Shown: positions 1-7,857, counted from the first letter of the stretch. The stretch is DNA of 14,800 nucleotides from Phycisphaeraceae bacterium (GCA_009827215.1 WUAJ01000039.1:1-14800), one strand, 5' to 3'. A program made the numbers and translations. Notes: generated from the letters alone by a model not told the origin.

Positions 1-1
1 C

Positions 2-1018
2 GCGCTTTCATGCGCTCATGCACCCGCCCAAAGCACTCCGCCCACCGATCCACCATCCTCCGTATCCCATAGCACCGAACAACAGAAGTACTTTGTCATA
101 GAACACACTGTTGTCCTCCACGACGATGAACGCGACAAAGACCTCCACATCCGCATCCTCCACCCAAGCAGCCACGCACTCAACACACCAACAATCATCT
201 TCTCCCACGGCTACGGCGGATCAGGACTCAACTACAACCCCCTGGCACAACACTGGGCAACCCACGGCTACATCGTCATCCTCACAACACACACCGACTC
301 CATCATCAACCCACTCAATCAACAACACCAAAAACGCGACCGAAGACTCAAATCAATCCGAGAACGAATCCAAGACCGCAAAGCAAACAAACCCGCCGCG
401 GGATTCGATTTTTCTGATTGGTACAACCGCCCCCGCGACATCTCCTTCATTATCGACTCAATTGATGAGATCGAAAAACAAACCCCACTCCAAAGCAACG
501 CCATCGACCGCGACCGAATAGGGGTCGGAGGACACTCCTACGGTGCCTTCACCTCCCAGCTCATCAACGGCACCGACCCACTCGGACCACAAGACTTCAC
601 AGACCCACGCACCACCTGCGCCCTCCTCATCTCACCACAAGGCACCGGAGGACTCTTCACCAAAGACGCCTGGGACAACTTCCAAGGACCCGCCCTCACC
701 ATCACCGGCGACAACGACGAAGGACGCGAAGGACAACCCGCCACCTGGCGCCGCGAACCCTACGACCACTCCCCACCAAACACCCATACCCTCCTCTGGA
801 TCAACGACGCCTACCACAACTTCGGAGGCATCGCCGGCCGAGTCCTCCCCCTCCCAGACCAAGGCCCAGAAAACCCCACACATGTCCAAATCGTCCAGAA
901 CGCCACCCTCGCCTTCTGGAACCACCATCTCAAAGACCAATCAGACAACATCGCTGAGTTCGCAGATTCACTCGAGCAAAGCCTCGCCACTAACGAAATC
1001 ACAATCGAACACAACTAA
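2..1018 (+). CDS. Exported alpha/beta hydrolase, dienelactone-hydrolase / PAF-acetylhydrolase-like (5' partial)
   Basis: The frame is open from the left edge to a TAA at 1016-1018 and has no start codon inside the window, so the gene is cut by the edge; 338 residues are visible. The first residues read ALSCAHA then PAQS, which looks like the end of a signal peptide with an AHA cleavage site, so the protein is probably exported. Serine hydrolase landmarks are in the expected order: an oxyanion-hole HG (fragment residues 69-70, in IIFSHGYGG), the nucleophile elbow GHSYG with Ser179, an acid in TITGDND (Asp237 or Asp239), and His272 in YHNF. Spacing and motifs fit predicted dienelactone hydrolases and PAF-acetylhydrolase-like lipases; the substrate is unknown. 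The gene is strongly C-biased like its + strand neighbours. It ends one base before the convergent gene. Other reading frames here are low-complexity Pro/Thr/Ser shadows. Confidence 0.88.
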   Translation, partial: ALSCAHAPAQSTPPTDPPSSVSHSTEQQKYFVIEHTVVLHDDERDKDLHIRILHPSSHALNTPTIIFSHGYGGSGLNYNPLAQHWATHGYIVILTTHTDSIINPLNQQHQKRDRRLKSIRERIQDRKANKPAAGFDFSDWYNRPRDISFIIDSIDEIEKQTPLQSNAIDRDRIGVGGHSYGAFTSQLINGTDPLGPQDFTDPRTTCALLISPQGTGGLFTKDAWDNFQGPALTITGDNDEGREGQPATWRREPYDHSPPNTHTLLWINDAYHNFGGIAGRVLPLPDQGPENPTHVQIVQNATLAFWNHHLKDQSDNIAEFADSLEQSLATNEITIEHN

Positions 1019-1019
1019 C

Positions 1020-1499
1020 TCAGATCACCTGAGGCACACGCTCACACTCAGGACATGCTTGCAGAATCTCGATACCCTCTCGGCTATACCCACACCCACG
1101 ACAATGCCCAGGCTGAAGCCGATCCAAGTCATCGCCTTTGATACCCACAAACCCCGGCTTCACCCCCGCAAGAGTCAGTATCGTCCCCGCACGCGACAAT
1201 GTCGCGATCATCATCAAAAACGACAACAACAGCGTCAATAACGAATAGAACACCAACTCAATCGCACTCGCACCACACGCGTGCTGCAAGATCACCACAA
1301 AGACCATACCCAACACCAAAGACAGCAAATACACAATCGTCACCAAAAACGAAATCATCTCAGGCACCGCGATCGAGTTCATGGATGTCAAGATCATCCC
1401 AATCCATGTAAACACCAACACCCAGACAACCAACGCACTGCGACGATGCCACTTCGCGATACGCACCAAATCCAACTCAAAGATCGATTTCTTCGCCAT
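1020..1499 (-). CDS. Small integral membrane protein with C-terminal zinc ribbon
   Basis: A 159-residue protein starting MAKKSIFELD. I chose this ATG (1499) because GGAGAG lies just upstream, whereas an upstream ATG at 1556 would place the ppdK terminator inside the gene. A short basic N-terminus is followed by about three hydrophobic segments (roughly residues 22-40, 49-71 and 82-101), then a soluble tail with two CxxC pairs: Cys133/Cys136 in CRGCGY and Cys149/Cys152 in CPEC. The tail is a typical zinc-ribbon knuckle pair; small membrane proteins ending in such CxxCGY...CPEC ribbons are frequent in planctomycetes. Function is unknown. It lies downstream of ppdK on the same strand but beyond ppdK's terminator, and it converges on the hydrolase with a one-base gap. 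No partner gene is evident. Confidence 0.8.
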   Translation of the reverse strand: MAKKSIFELDLVRIAKWHRRSALVVWVLVFTWIGMILTSMNSIAVPEMISFLVTIVYLLSLVLGMVFVVILQHACGASAIELVFYSLLTLLLSFLMMIATLSRAGTILTLAGVKPGFVGIKGDDLDRLQPGHCRGCGYSREGIEILQACPECERVPQVI

Positions 1500-1523
1500 C
1501 AGAACTCTCCAAATAAGAACATA

Positions 1524-1550
1524 ACAAAAAAGCCCGGCATAAACCGGGCT
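1524..1550 (-). terminator. Rho-independent terminator of ppdK
   Basis: On the minus strand AGCCCGG and CCGGGCT form a perfect 7-bp stem (1550-1544 with 1537-1531) around a 6-nt loop. It runs directly into six Ts (1531-1526). It begins about 25 bases after the ppdK stop codon, so it most likely ends the ppdK transcript. The next minus-strand gene starts only 27 bases beyond the T-tract, and its ribosome-binding site lies in between. Confidence 0.85.
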
Positions 1551-1574
1551 CATCACTCAAAACTATACAAAAGA

Positions 1575-4514
1575 TCAGCCGTGCATAATCGCCGCCTGCG
1601 CCGCCGCTAATCGTGCAATCGGAACACGGAACGGCGAGCAACTCACATAGTCCAATCCCGCCTTGTGACAGAACCAAACACTCTTCGGATCACCGCCGTG
1701 CTCACCACAGATACCGATCTTCAATCCACCCTTCGCGCCGCGTCCCTTCTCAATACCCATCGAGACAAGCTGACCAACACCAGTCTGATCCAGTGACTGG
1801 AACGGATCCTCAGGAAGAATCTCGCGACCAACATAATCAGGAAGGAACGAGTTGATGTCGTCACGCGAGTATCCGAACGCGAGCTGAGTCAGGTCATTGG
1901 TCCCGAAACTAAAGAAGTCCGCGTGCTCTGCGATCTCATCCGCAGTCAGCGCCGCTCTAGGGATCTCGATCATTGTGCCGATCGAGATGTTGAGTTTCTT
2001 CTTGATCTTGTGCTCGCGCTTAACCTCGCGGATCACCTCAATCGCTTGCTCGCGCAAAAGACTCAGCTCCTGATGCGTCCCAACAAGCGGGATCATGATC
2101 TCAGGGACCGCCTTGATCTTCTTCTTGTCGCACTCGATCATCGCCTCGACAATCGCGCGCACCTGCATCGAAAGAATCTCCGGATAAGTAATCGCGAGTC
2201 GACACCCACGATGACCCATCATCGGATTGCTCTCATGCAACATCGCGACCCGACGCCGCACCGCATCAACCGACACATTCTGGTTGTTCGCGACGCGCTG
2301 GATCGCCTCCTGCTCGTGAGGCAAAAACTCGTGCAGCGGAGGATCAAGCAAACGGATCGTGACAGGCAACCCCTTCATCGCCGTGAAGATCCCCACAAAG
2401 TCCTCCCGCTGATAAGGGAGCAACTTTGCAAGCGCGTTCTCGCGATCCGAAGTGTTCTCAGACAAGATCATCTCACGCATCGCAACGATCCGATCACCCT
2501 CGAAGAACATGTGCTCCGTGCGTGTCAGACCGATCCCCTGAGCCCCAAACTCACGAGCACGAGCCGCGTCCTTCGGAGAGTCCGCGTTTGTACGCACCTT
2601 GAGCGTGCGATACTTATCCGCCCAGCGCATGACCTTCGCAAAGTCGCCGCTGAGTTTGGGTTCAACAGTCGAGATCGATCCCGCGAAGATCTCGCCCGTC
2701 GATCCATCGATCGAAATCAGATCGCCGCGCCCAAATGTCCGCCCATCAACAGTGAAGGTCCCACCCTTCTCATCGATGTGAACCGATCCCGCACCGGCGA
2801 CACAGCACTTGCCCCACCCGCGAGCAACGACCGCCGCGTGCGAGGTCATGCCCCCTGTGCTTGTCAGAATACCGACCGCGCTGTGCATCCCGTCCACATC
2901 TTCAGGACTCGTCTCCTTCCGAACAAGGATCACCTTCTCGCCTTTCATCGAGCGCTCGACCGCTTCATCCGCCGTAAACGCCGGATGACCAACCGATGCA
3001 CCTGGAGACGCTGGGAGACCAACCGTCAACGCTTTGTTCAGATCCTTCGCCGCCGGATCAAAGCTCGGCAGCAACAACTGAGTCAGATCACCCGCAGGAA
3101 TACGAACCAGCGCTTCCTGCTCCGTGATCAACTTCTCACGCACCATATCACACACGATCTTCACCGCCGCGTTCCCCGTGCGCTTGCCCGTGCGTGTCTG
3201 CAGCATGAACAACTGACCGCTCTCGATCGTAAACTCAATATCCTGCACATCACGATAATGATTCTCAAGGATCCCCTTGATCTCGATCAGCTGCCTGTAC
3301 GAGCTCTTGTCCCACTTGGACATCTCCGACACCGGCGAAGGCGTCCGGATCCCCGCAACCACATCCTCACCCTGCGCATTGATCAGGAACTCACCAAAGA
3401 ACTTGTTCTGACCCGTCGACGGATTCCGCGTAAACGCGACCCCTGTCCCGCAATCATCACCCATATTCCCGAACACCATCGTCTGAACATTGACCGCAGT
3501 GCCGTTGAGCCCGCTCATGCCCTCGATGCGTCGGTACGAGATCGCCTTATCAGAGTTCCACGAACCAAACACCGCTTCTATCGCTGCCTTGAGCTGCACC
3601 ATCGGATTCTGCGGGAACTTCTTACCCACATGCATCTGGTACACCGCTTTGTATGAGTCGCAGAGCTCCTTCAACCCCTCTGCAGGAACATCCGTGTCTT
3701 CTGTCGCGCTGTACCGCGCCTTAACGACATCGAACGCCTGCTCAAAGAAGTGGTGCCCAACTCCCATCACCACATCACCAAACATGTTGATCAACCGACG
3801 ATACGCGTCGTACGCAAAGCGCTCGTTGCCCGTCAGTTCCGCGAGCCCCTTCACCGATTTGTCATTCAGACCGAGGTTCAGGATCGTGTCCATCATGCCA
3901 GGCATCGATACCGCTGCACCGCTCCGCACCGAAACGAGCAGCGGATCACGCTCGTCACCAAACTTCTTCCCGCGTTGTTTCTCCAGCGCCCGCATGTGAC
4001 GCCCCACCTCGTCCATCAATCCCTTGGGAAGCTTCCGCTTGTTTTTGTAGTACGCCGCGCATGTATCGGTAGTGATCGTGAACCCAGGAGGAACAGGCAA
4101 ACCAATCGATGTCATCTCCGCGAGGTTCGCGCCCTTCCCACCAAGCAGCTCGCGCATCGATCCATCACCATCGGTCTTCGCGCCAAAGCTGTAGACCAGC
4201 TTGCCCGCGATGATGCGCTTCTTGACAACCTTCTTCCCCCCAACCTTGCGTGCAACCTTCTTCCCACTCTTGCGTGCAGCGCTCTTGCGTGCCGTCCCGG
4301 CATGACGCTTCGCCGACGATTTCTTTGCAGTCTTCTTCGCTACGCGCTTGCTTGATTTCTTCGCAACCTTCTTCGCGGCTTTCTTGTGCCCGTCCCGCGC
4401 TGCATTCTTCGTCGATCTGGTCGTTGCCTTCTTCCCGGCTTTCTTCGTCACCTTCTTACGACTCTTCTTCGCTGCGGCTTTAGACACTTTCTTCGAACCT
4501 TTCTTCTTTGCCAT
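1575..4514 (-). CDS. ppdK: Pyruvate, phosphate dikinase with histone-H1-like N-terminal extension
   Basis: PPDK interconverts pyruvate + ATP + Pi and phosphoenolpyruvate + AMP + PPi, linking glycolysis and gluconeogenesis in the cytoplasm. The 979-residue product has the whole enzyme. The catalytic body starts near residue 105 (KLVYSFG) with an ATP-grasp nucleotide domain (GGKGANLAEM 125-134; VRSGAAVSMPGMMDT 196-210). The phosphohistidine domain carries GGMTSHAAVVAR with His559, and the C-terminal PEP/pyruvate barrel has SFGTNDLTQ (869-877) and GICGEHGG with Cys936. His559 and Cys936 are offset by 104-105 from His455 and Cys831 of the Clostridium symbiosum enzyme, so the first ~104 residues are an addition. 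This tail holds about 36 Lys, 9 Arg and 19 Ala in its first 100 residues, one acidic residue (Asp41), and AKK/KKV repeats like histone H1 or AlgP tails. The ATG is the only plausible start for the tail; GAGAAAG upstream is a weak ribosome site. A terminator follows at 1524-1550. Confidence 0.96.
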   Translation of the reverse strand: MAKKKGSKKVSKAAAKKSRKKVTKKAGKKATTRSTKNAARDGHKKAAKKVAKKSSKRVAKKTAKKSSAKRHAGTARKSAARKSGKKVARKVGGKKVVKKRIIAGKLVYSFGAKTDGDGSMRELLGGKGANLAEMTSIGLPVPPGFTITTDTCAAYYKNKRKLPKGLMDEVGRHMRALEKQRGKKFGDERDPLLVSVRSGAAVSMPGMMDTILNLGLNDKSVKGLAELTGNERFAYDAYRRLINMFGDVVMGVGHHFFEQAFDVVKARYSATEDTDVPAEGLKELCDSYKAVYQMHVGKKFPQNPMVQLKAAIEAVFGSWNSDKAISYRRIEGMSGLNGTAVNVQTMVFGNMGDDCGTGVAFTRNPSTGQNKFFGEFLINAQGEDVVAGIRTPSPVSEMSKWDKSSYRQLIEIKGILENHYRDVQDIEFTIESGQLFMLQTRTGKRTGNAAVKIVCDMVREKLITEQEALVRIPAGDLTQLLLPSFDPAAKDLNKALTVGLPASPGASVGHPAFTADEAVERSMKGEKVILVRKETSPEDVDGMHSAVGILTSTGGMTSHAAVVARGWGKCCVAGAGSVHIDEKGGTFTVDGRTFGRGDLISIDGSTGEIFAGSISTVEPKLSGDFAKVMRWADKYRTLKVRTNADSPKDAARAREFGAQGIGLTRTEHMFFEGDRIVAMREMILSENTSDRENALAKLLPYQREDFVGIFTAMKGLPVTIRLLDPPLHEFLPHEQEAIQRVANNQNVSVDAVRRRVAMLHESNPMMGHRGCRLAITYPEILSMQVRAIVEAMIECDKKKIKAVPEIMIPLVGTHQELSLLREQAIEVIREVKREHKIKKKLNISIGTMIEIPRAALTADEIAEHADFFSFGTNDLTQLAFGYSRDDINSFLPDYVGREILPEDPFQSLDQTGVGQLVSMGIEKGRGAKGGLKIGICGEHGGDPKSVWFCHKAGLDYVSCSPFRVPIARLAAAQAAIMHG

Positions 4515-4603
4515 GACACACTTTCTCGAACCGCCCCCCCGACCAGCCCGTTATGAAACAAGCAAAACACACGAAACACCCGCGCGCACGCATATTCCAG
4601 TGT

Positions 4604-5851
4604 ATGCCAACCCCGGCACCAGACATACCATACACCTTGACCCAAGCCGCCCACCCATCCCCGCCTCACACCCAGCGACAACACACCGCCCAAGCCCTCC
4701 TCGCGCCCAATCTCTCAGTGGCATCCCCCCTCACCATCCTCCACACCCACCTCATCACTCCTACCGATCCCGATCCAATCACCACCCTCCAGTCCCACCT
4801 CGACTCCCACCCCAACCACCACTGGATCATCACCCTCGCATACGACCTCGCCCACACCATCGAGCCCACCGTCAACCCAACACACTCAACCTTCCCCCAC
4901 ATCATCGCCCAGCGGTGCTCTCCATCACCCTTAACCAACAGCACCAACCAACCCCACTGGTCCATCACCCCCGACCAGCTCACCCTCACCCCCAAATCCC
5001 ATTACACCAACATCGTCCGCCGCGCCCTCGATTACATCGCCGCCGGAGACATCTATCAGGTCAACCTCGCCCACCCAATCACCGTCCCCTTCCAAGGCGA
5101 CGCCCACGCCCTCGCAACCCACCTCTTCAAATGCTCCAACCCCCAGATGGGTTCCTTCACATGCTTCGATAACGACCAATCACGCCACGCCGTGATCTCC
5201 CTCTCTCCCGAAACCTTCCTCACCTACGACGCTCCAACGCGCACCCTCACCACCATCCCGATGAAAGGCACCAGCCCCGCATCAACAAACCCCTCCGACC
5301 TCTACCACAACCCCAAAGACCGCGCCGAACTCAACATGATCATCGACCTCATGCGCAACGACCTGGCGCGCATCTCAATCCCCTCCTCTGTCCGCGTCAC
5401 CAACCCACGCGCCGTCCACACCCACCACAACTCCGTCCACCAAGCCACCGCGACCATCCAGTCCACGCTCCGCGATCACCTCACCCTCGCCGACATCCTC
5501 CGCGCCACCTTCCCGCCAGGATCAATCACCGGCGCCCCCAAAGTCCGCGCGATGCAGATCATCCACGAACTCGAACACCAAAGCACCACCCCCCGCGCCC
5601 CCTACTGCGGCTCAACCATCGCCCTCGCGCCCGACGGCTCCTTCAAATCCGCCGTCAACATCCGCACCCTCCATATCCAAGGCACCCCCTCCAAATACTC
5701 CCCGCACGCCTTCGAATCCGCCACCCTCACCTACCACACCGGCGCCGGCATCGTCGCCGACTCAGACCCCGAAGCCGAGTGGAACGAGACCCTCACCAAA
5801 GCCCAAGTCCTCAAATCCACCCTCGACCTCCCCCTCCCAAACCCTCAATAA
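4604..5851 (+). CDS. pabB: Aminodeoxychorismate synthase component I (PabB-type chorismate-binding enzyme)
   Basis: A chorismate-utilising enzyme of the TrpE/PabB/MenF superfamily, probably making 4-amino-4-deoxychorismate for folate. Numbering from this start, the product has 415 residues. The motif PMKGT carries Lys221, where PabB has its characteristic lysine (PIKGT) and TrpE normally has alanine; that is the main reason for calling PabB. Other family signatures are ISLSPE, KDRAELNMIIDLMRND (to about 253), PPGSITGAPKVRAM (304-317) and GAGIVADSDPEAEWNET (379-395). An alternative ATG at 4553 adds 17 basic, unconserved residues and leaves only 38 bases to the divergent ppdK start. Neither start has a clear Shine-Dalgarno; a CATATT box lies 7 bases before 4604. 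No amidotransferase subunit (pabA) or lyase (pabC) lies nearby. Codons are extremely C-rich, giving a Thr/His/Pro-rich N-terminal third. Confidence 0.9.
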   Translation: MPTPAPDIPYTLTQAAHPSPPHTQRQHTAQALLAPNLSVASPLTILHTHLITPTDPDPITTLQSHLDSHPNHHWIITLAYDLAHTIEPTVNPTHSTFPHIIAQRCSPSPLTNSTNQPHWSITPDQLTLTPKSHYTNIVRRALDYIAAGDIYQVNLAHPITVPFQGDAHALATHLFKCSNPQMGSFTCFDNDQSRHAVISLSPETFLTYDAPTRTLTTIPMKGTSPASTNPSDLYHNPKDRAELNMIIDLMRNDLARISIPSSVRVTNPRAVHTHHNSVHQATATIQSTLRDHLTLADILRATFPPGSITGAPKVRAMQIIHELEHQSTTPRAPYCGSTIALAPDGSFKSAVNIRTLHIQGTPSKYSPHAFESATLTYHTGAGIVADSDPEAEWNETLTKAQVLKSTLDLPLPNPQ

Positions 5852-6044
5852 CAGCCCGCAAACCCCATCACCCCCTCAAGACCCCCCTAAACAACCCCTT
5901 AAAAAGACCCAAAGTCCCATGATCAAGGACTTTACGCCATCATTCCCTCAACTCCCCCGTCCCGCACGCCCGATACCTATACCAAGCGCGAACCTGCGTT
6001 CACGCAACAAGTTACAACACCCATCCGTTCCAAGGGGCCAAGAC
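5852..6044 (+). other. Intergenic region between pabB and the PilZ gene
   Basis: About 190 bases without a convincing gene. It starts with a C-rich stretch, then has an inverted repeat AAAGTCC-N9-GGACTTT at 5911-5933, a weak -10-like CTATAC at 5977-5982 with no matching -35, and the PilZ ribosome-binding site AAGGGG at 6032-6037. An ATG at 5919 is in frame with the PilZ gene, but the extra residues are Pro-rich and unlike the domain. Confidence 0.6.
5911..5933. repeat. Inverted repeat downstream of pabB
   Basis: AAAGTCC (5911-5917) pairs perfectly with GGACTTT (5927-5933) across a 9-base loop. It could be a weak end-of-transcript hairpin for pabB or a regulatory site for the PilZ gene, but there is no proper T-tract on the + strand, so the role is uncertain. 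Confidence 0.35.
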
Positions 6045-6401
6045 ATGAACACAACCGAACGCCGACGCTACAACCGCGTCGCCACCGAGATCGCTTGCAA
6101 AGCACGACGAAGCGCCCACACCATGTACGCGCCCGCCAAAACAATCGACATCTCTCCCGCCGGCGCCGCGCTCGTCATCGACTCCGCTCGCGTCACCCAC
6201 GAAGGCGACCGGCTCGCACTCGCGTTCAACTCCCCCGACTGCCCAATCCTCAAAGCCTCAAAGATGATCGGCGTCCGCGTCGTCCGCGTCACCCCACTCC
6301 CCAACTCCAACCGCCAGCGCATCGCCGTAGAGTTCGACTCGCCGCAGCACCACCTCGCCGACCTGGTCGCTTCACCAGATCAGCCTCGCAAAGCCGCGTA
6401 A
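6045..6401 (+). CDS. PilZ domain protein (putative cyclic-di-GMP receptor)
   Basis: A single-domain PilZ protein of 118 residues. The start is ATG 6045, supported by AAGGGG seven bases upstream and by placing the domain right at the N-terminus (MNTTERRRYNR). Both c-di-GMP-binding signatures of PilZ domains are present: RxxxR (Arg7-Arg11, RRYNR) and D/NxSxxG (Asp35-Gly40, DISPAG). A beta-rich remainder (GDRLALAF, IGVRVVRV, RIAVEF) fits the PilZ barrel. Such proteins usually bind c-di-GMP and act on a partner in motility, exopolysaccharide or envelope control; no GGDEF/EAL gene or obvious target is adjacent, so the partner is unknown. The gene converges on lemA with a 24-base gap in which I see no terminator hairpin. 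Confidence 0.88.
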   Translation: MNTTERRRYNRVATEIACKARRSAHTMYAPAKTIDISPAGAALVIDSARVTHEGDRLALAFNSPDCPILKASKMIGVRVVRVTPLPNSNRQRIAVEFDSPQHHLADLVASPDQPRKAA

Positions 6402-6425
6402 CACACAAGCAACACTTACTTGAGA

Positions 6426-6995
6426 TCAGAAGCTCACCTTCGGCGCATGACGAACCGAAGCGTCCTCGATCTCGAAGTACTCCGCCTTCTCAAAGTTGAA
6501 CACCCCCGCGATGATCACGCTCGGGAATGTTTCCACCGCCGTGTTCATATCGCGCACATTCCCGTTGTACAAACGCCGCGACGACGCGATCCGATTCTCC
6601 GTCTCCGAGAGCTCGCCCTGCAGATTAATAAACTGACTGTCCGCCTTGAGATTCGGGTACTGCTCCACAACCACCGACAGCTGCTTCATCGCGCCGATCA
6701 GCACCCCCTCGTCCTTCGCCTGCGATTCAGGTGATCCAGTGTTTGCCACACACGCGTTCCGCGCCGCGATCACGCTCTCAAGCGTCTCGCTCTCATGACT
6801 CGCGTACCCCTTCACTGTCTCCACCAGATTCGGGATCAGGTCATACCGCCGCTTGAGTTCCACATCGACCCCGGCCCATGAGTCCTTGAGATGCTGACGG
6901 ATCCGCACAAGCTTGTTGTACACCCCGACCGCCCACAAGATCACGATCAACCCAATCACGCCAACAACAATCAACCCGATGACCAAACCACTCAT
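6426..6995 (-). CDS. lemA: LemA family membrane protein
   Basis: A 189-residue LemA family protein: an N-terminal transmembrane anchor (about residues 5-24) followed by a helical domain. The family core is clear: YNKLVRIRQHLKDSW, then VDVELKRRYDLIPNLVETV and KGYASHE, and near the C-terminus a run including FNFEKAEYFE. LemA proteins are helical bundles tethered to the membrane and their biochemical role remains undefined. The start is ATG 6995, preceded by AGGAAGGG; the longer frame to 7064 would add unrelated residues that overlap the upstream gene. The ATG overlaps the upstream gene's TGA (ATGA, 6992-6995), indicating translational coupling and a two-gene operon. Length is normal for the family. 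Confidence 0.93.
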   Translation of the reverse strand: MSGLVIGLIVVGVIGLIVILWAVGVYNKLVRIRQHLKDSWAGVDVELKRRYDLIPNLVETVKGYASHESETLESVIAARNACVANTGSPESQAKDEGVLIGAMKQLSVVVEQYPNLKADSQFINLQGELSETENRIASSRRLYNGNVRDMNTAVETFPSVIIAGVFNFEKAEYFEIEDASVRHAPKVSF

Positions 6996-7786
6996 ACCTG
7001 TTTCCCTTCCTGTAAATCCTTGACCAAGAACGCAGGCCAGTGTTCCAAAAACTTCATCGTCCAATCAAGCGACGCCCCGAACCGATCCGCGCCCCACGCC
7101 GAGTACCCGTCCGACAAACAGATCCTCCGATTCTCAAGATCAACCAGCCCCGGCTGCGTCTCAAGCAAAAACTCGATCATCCGCTGATTCACCACATCAT
7201 ACGCGAACTTTCGGCTCGCACTCTTCACAAAGTACTTCCGCGAAAACTCACTGCTCTCAAAGTCAATGTCGTCCTTCCCAAAGAACGACGCGAGCCGATC
7301 AAACAAGTGCTCCCTCCGGATCACCATGTCAGGCATCCGCTCAAACGGCAGCTCCAAAATGAAATAACTAAAGTTGTGATTCACAATCCGCGTCCGTGTC
7401 GTCGTCCGCCCCTTCGAGTCCGTCGTCGTGTAGGTCTCGCGCGTCTTGTACTTAAAGTCACCCGATTTGACACGACCAGTCCCGCTCCAGTCACCAAACT
7501 CCAGCCCGATCTCCCCAACAATCGTGTTGTGCGCATACCGAGCAAACCCACGCTGGAAGATCTCAAAGTGCCAGAACTCTTCATCGTGCGAATCATCCAG
7601 CTGCGCCCTGAAAGACAACCCATGCTGATCCGCCAGCGCCCGCATCGCCGCCAGCCGAGCCGCCGCACGCGCCTTCGCCTTCTCCGCCTCCTTGATAATC
7701 CACACGATCAACACGACGATCAGCCCAAAGCCAACCACCGCAAGCCCCACCGTCCCCAGAATGCCAAGACCCGCAACCTTCTCCAT
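6992..7786 (-). CDS. Membrane-anchored protein of unknown function co-translated with LemA
   Basis: A 264-residue protein I cannot name with confidence. Residues 6-31 form one transmembrane segment, followed by an Ala/Lys/Arg-rich helix (33-50), then a soluble domain. That domain has aromatic-rich strands (EEFWHFEIFQRG 69-80; YFILELPFER 141-150), a charged Thr-rich loop (TTTDSKGRTTTRTR, 120-133), and a segment FESSEFSRKYFVKSASRKFAYDVVN (176-200) ending in QRMIEFLLETQPG. The last segment recalls DUF3137-type proteins that co-occur with LemA; this is pattern memory, not a search result. I chose ATG 7786 because it precedes the membrane segment directly; a longer frame to 7873 would run into nadA. 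No clear Shine-Dalgarno is visible. The stop overlaps the lemA start, so the two products probably act together at the membrane. Confidence 0.8.
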   Translation of the reverse strand: MEKVAGLGILGTVGLAVVGFGLIVVLIVWIIKEAEKAKARAAARLAAMRALADQHGLSFRAQLDDSHDEEFWHFEIFQRGFARYAHNTIVGEIGLEFGDWSGTGRVKSGDFKYKTRETYTTTDSKGRTTTRTRIVNHNFSYFILELPFERMPDMVIRREHLFDRLASFFGKDDIDFESSEFSRKYFVKSASRKFAYDVVNQRMIEFLLETQPGLVDLENRRICLSDGYSAWGADRFGASLDWTMKFLEHWPAFLVKDLQEGKQV

Positions 7787-7846
7787 GCACCATACTAGTT
7801 CGTAATCACGCGCCCGCGATTTCACCCCATATCGCTCATAAACCCC

Positions 7847-7852
7847 TACAAT
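7847..7852 (+). promoter_or_regulatory. Candidate -10 element (TACAAT) for nadA
   Basis: TACAAT lies five bases before the nadA ATG, with no Shine-Dalgarno between them. If it is the -10 box, transcription would begin about at the ATG and the message would be leaderless. No good -35 is visible at 17 bases, so this is tentative. Confidence 0.35.
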
Positions 7853-7857
7853 ACCGC

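Noticed and set aside
543..1241. 232-codon + strand frame overlapping the hydrolase and the small membrane gene
   Set aside because: Ser/Thr/Pro low-complexity product from a shifted frame of the C-rich hydrolase gene; it runs antisense through the convergent gene.
1923..3656. 577-codon open frame on the + strand opposite ppdK
   Set aside because: It is antisense to conserved PPDK sequence, is full of Arg/His/Leu as expected for a complementary-strand shadow, and shows no domain motif.
4250..4510. Lys-rich tail of PPDK as a separate histone-like gene or a frameshift artefact
   Set aside because: The tail is in the same uninterrupted frame as the enzyme, with no stop codon between them and no ribosome site or Met at the junction near residue 105.
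4348..5172. 274-codon + strand frame across the ppdK start and pabB
   Set aside because: Its first part is antisense to the PPDK tail and the rest is a Pro/His-rich shifted frame of pabB, which has clear family motifs in its own frame.
5911..5933. Hairpin after pabB as an intrinsic terminator
   Set aside because: The 7-bp AT-containing stem lacks a following T-tract on the + strand; kept only as an inverted repeat.
7040..7798. 252-codon + strand frame opposite the LemA-coupled gene
   Set aside because: Arg/Pro/Leu-rich antisense shadow; the minus-strand gene has a membrane segment, sensible composition and ATGA coupling to lemA.
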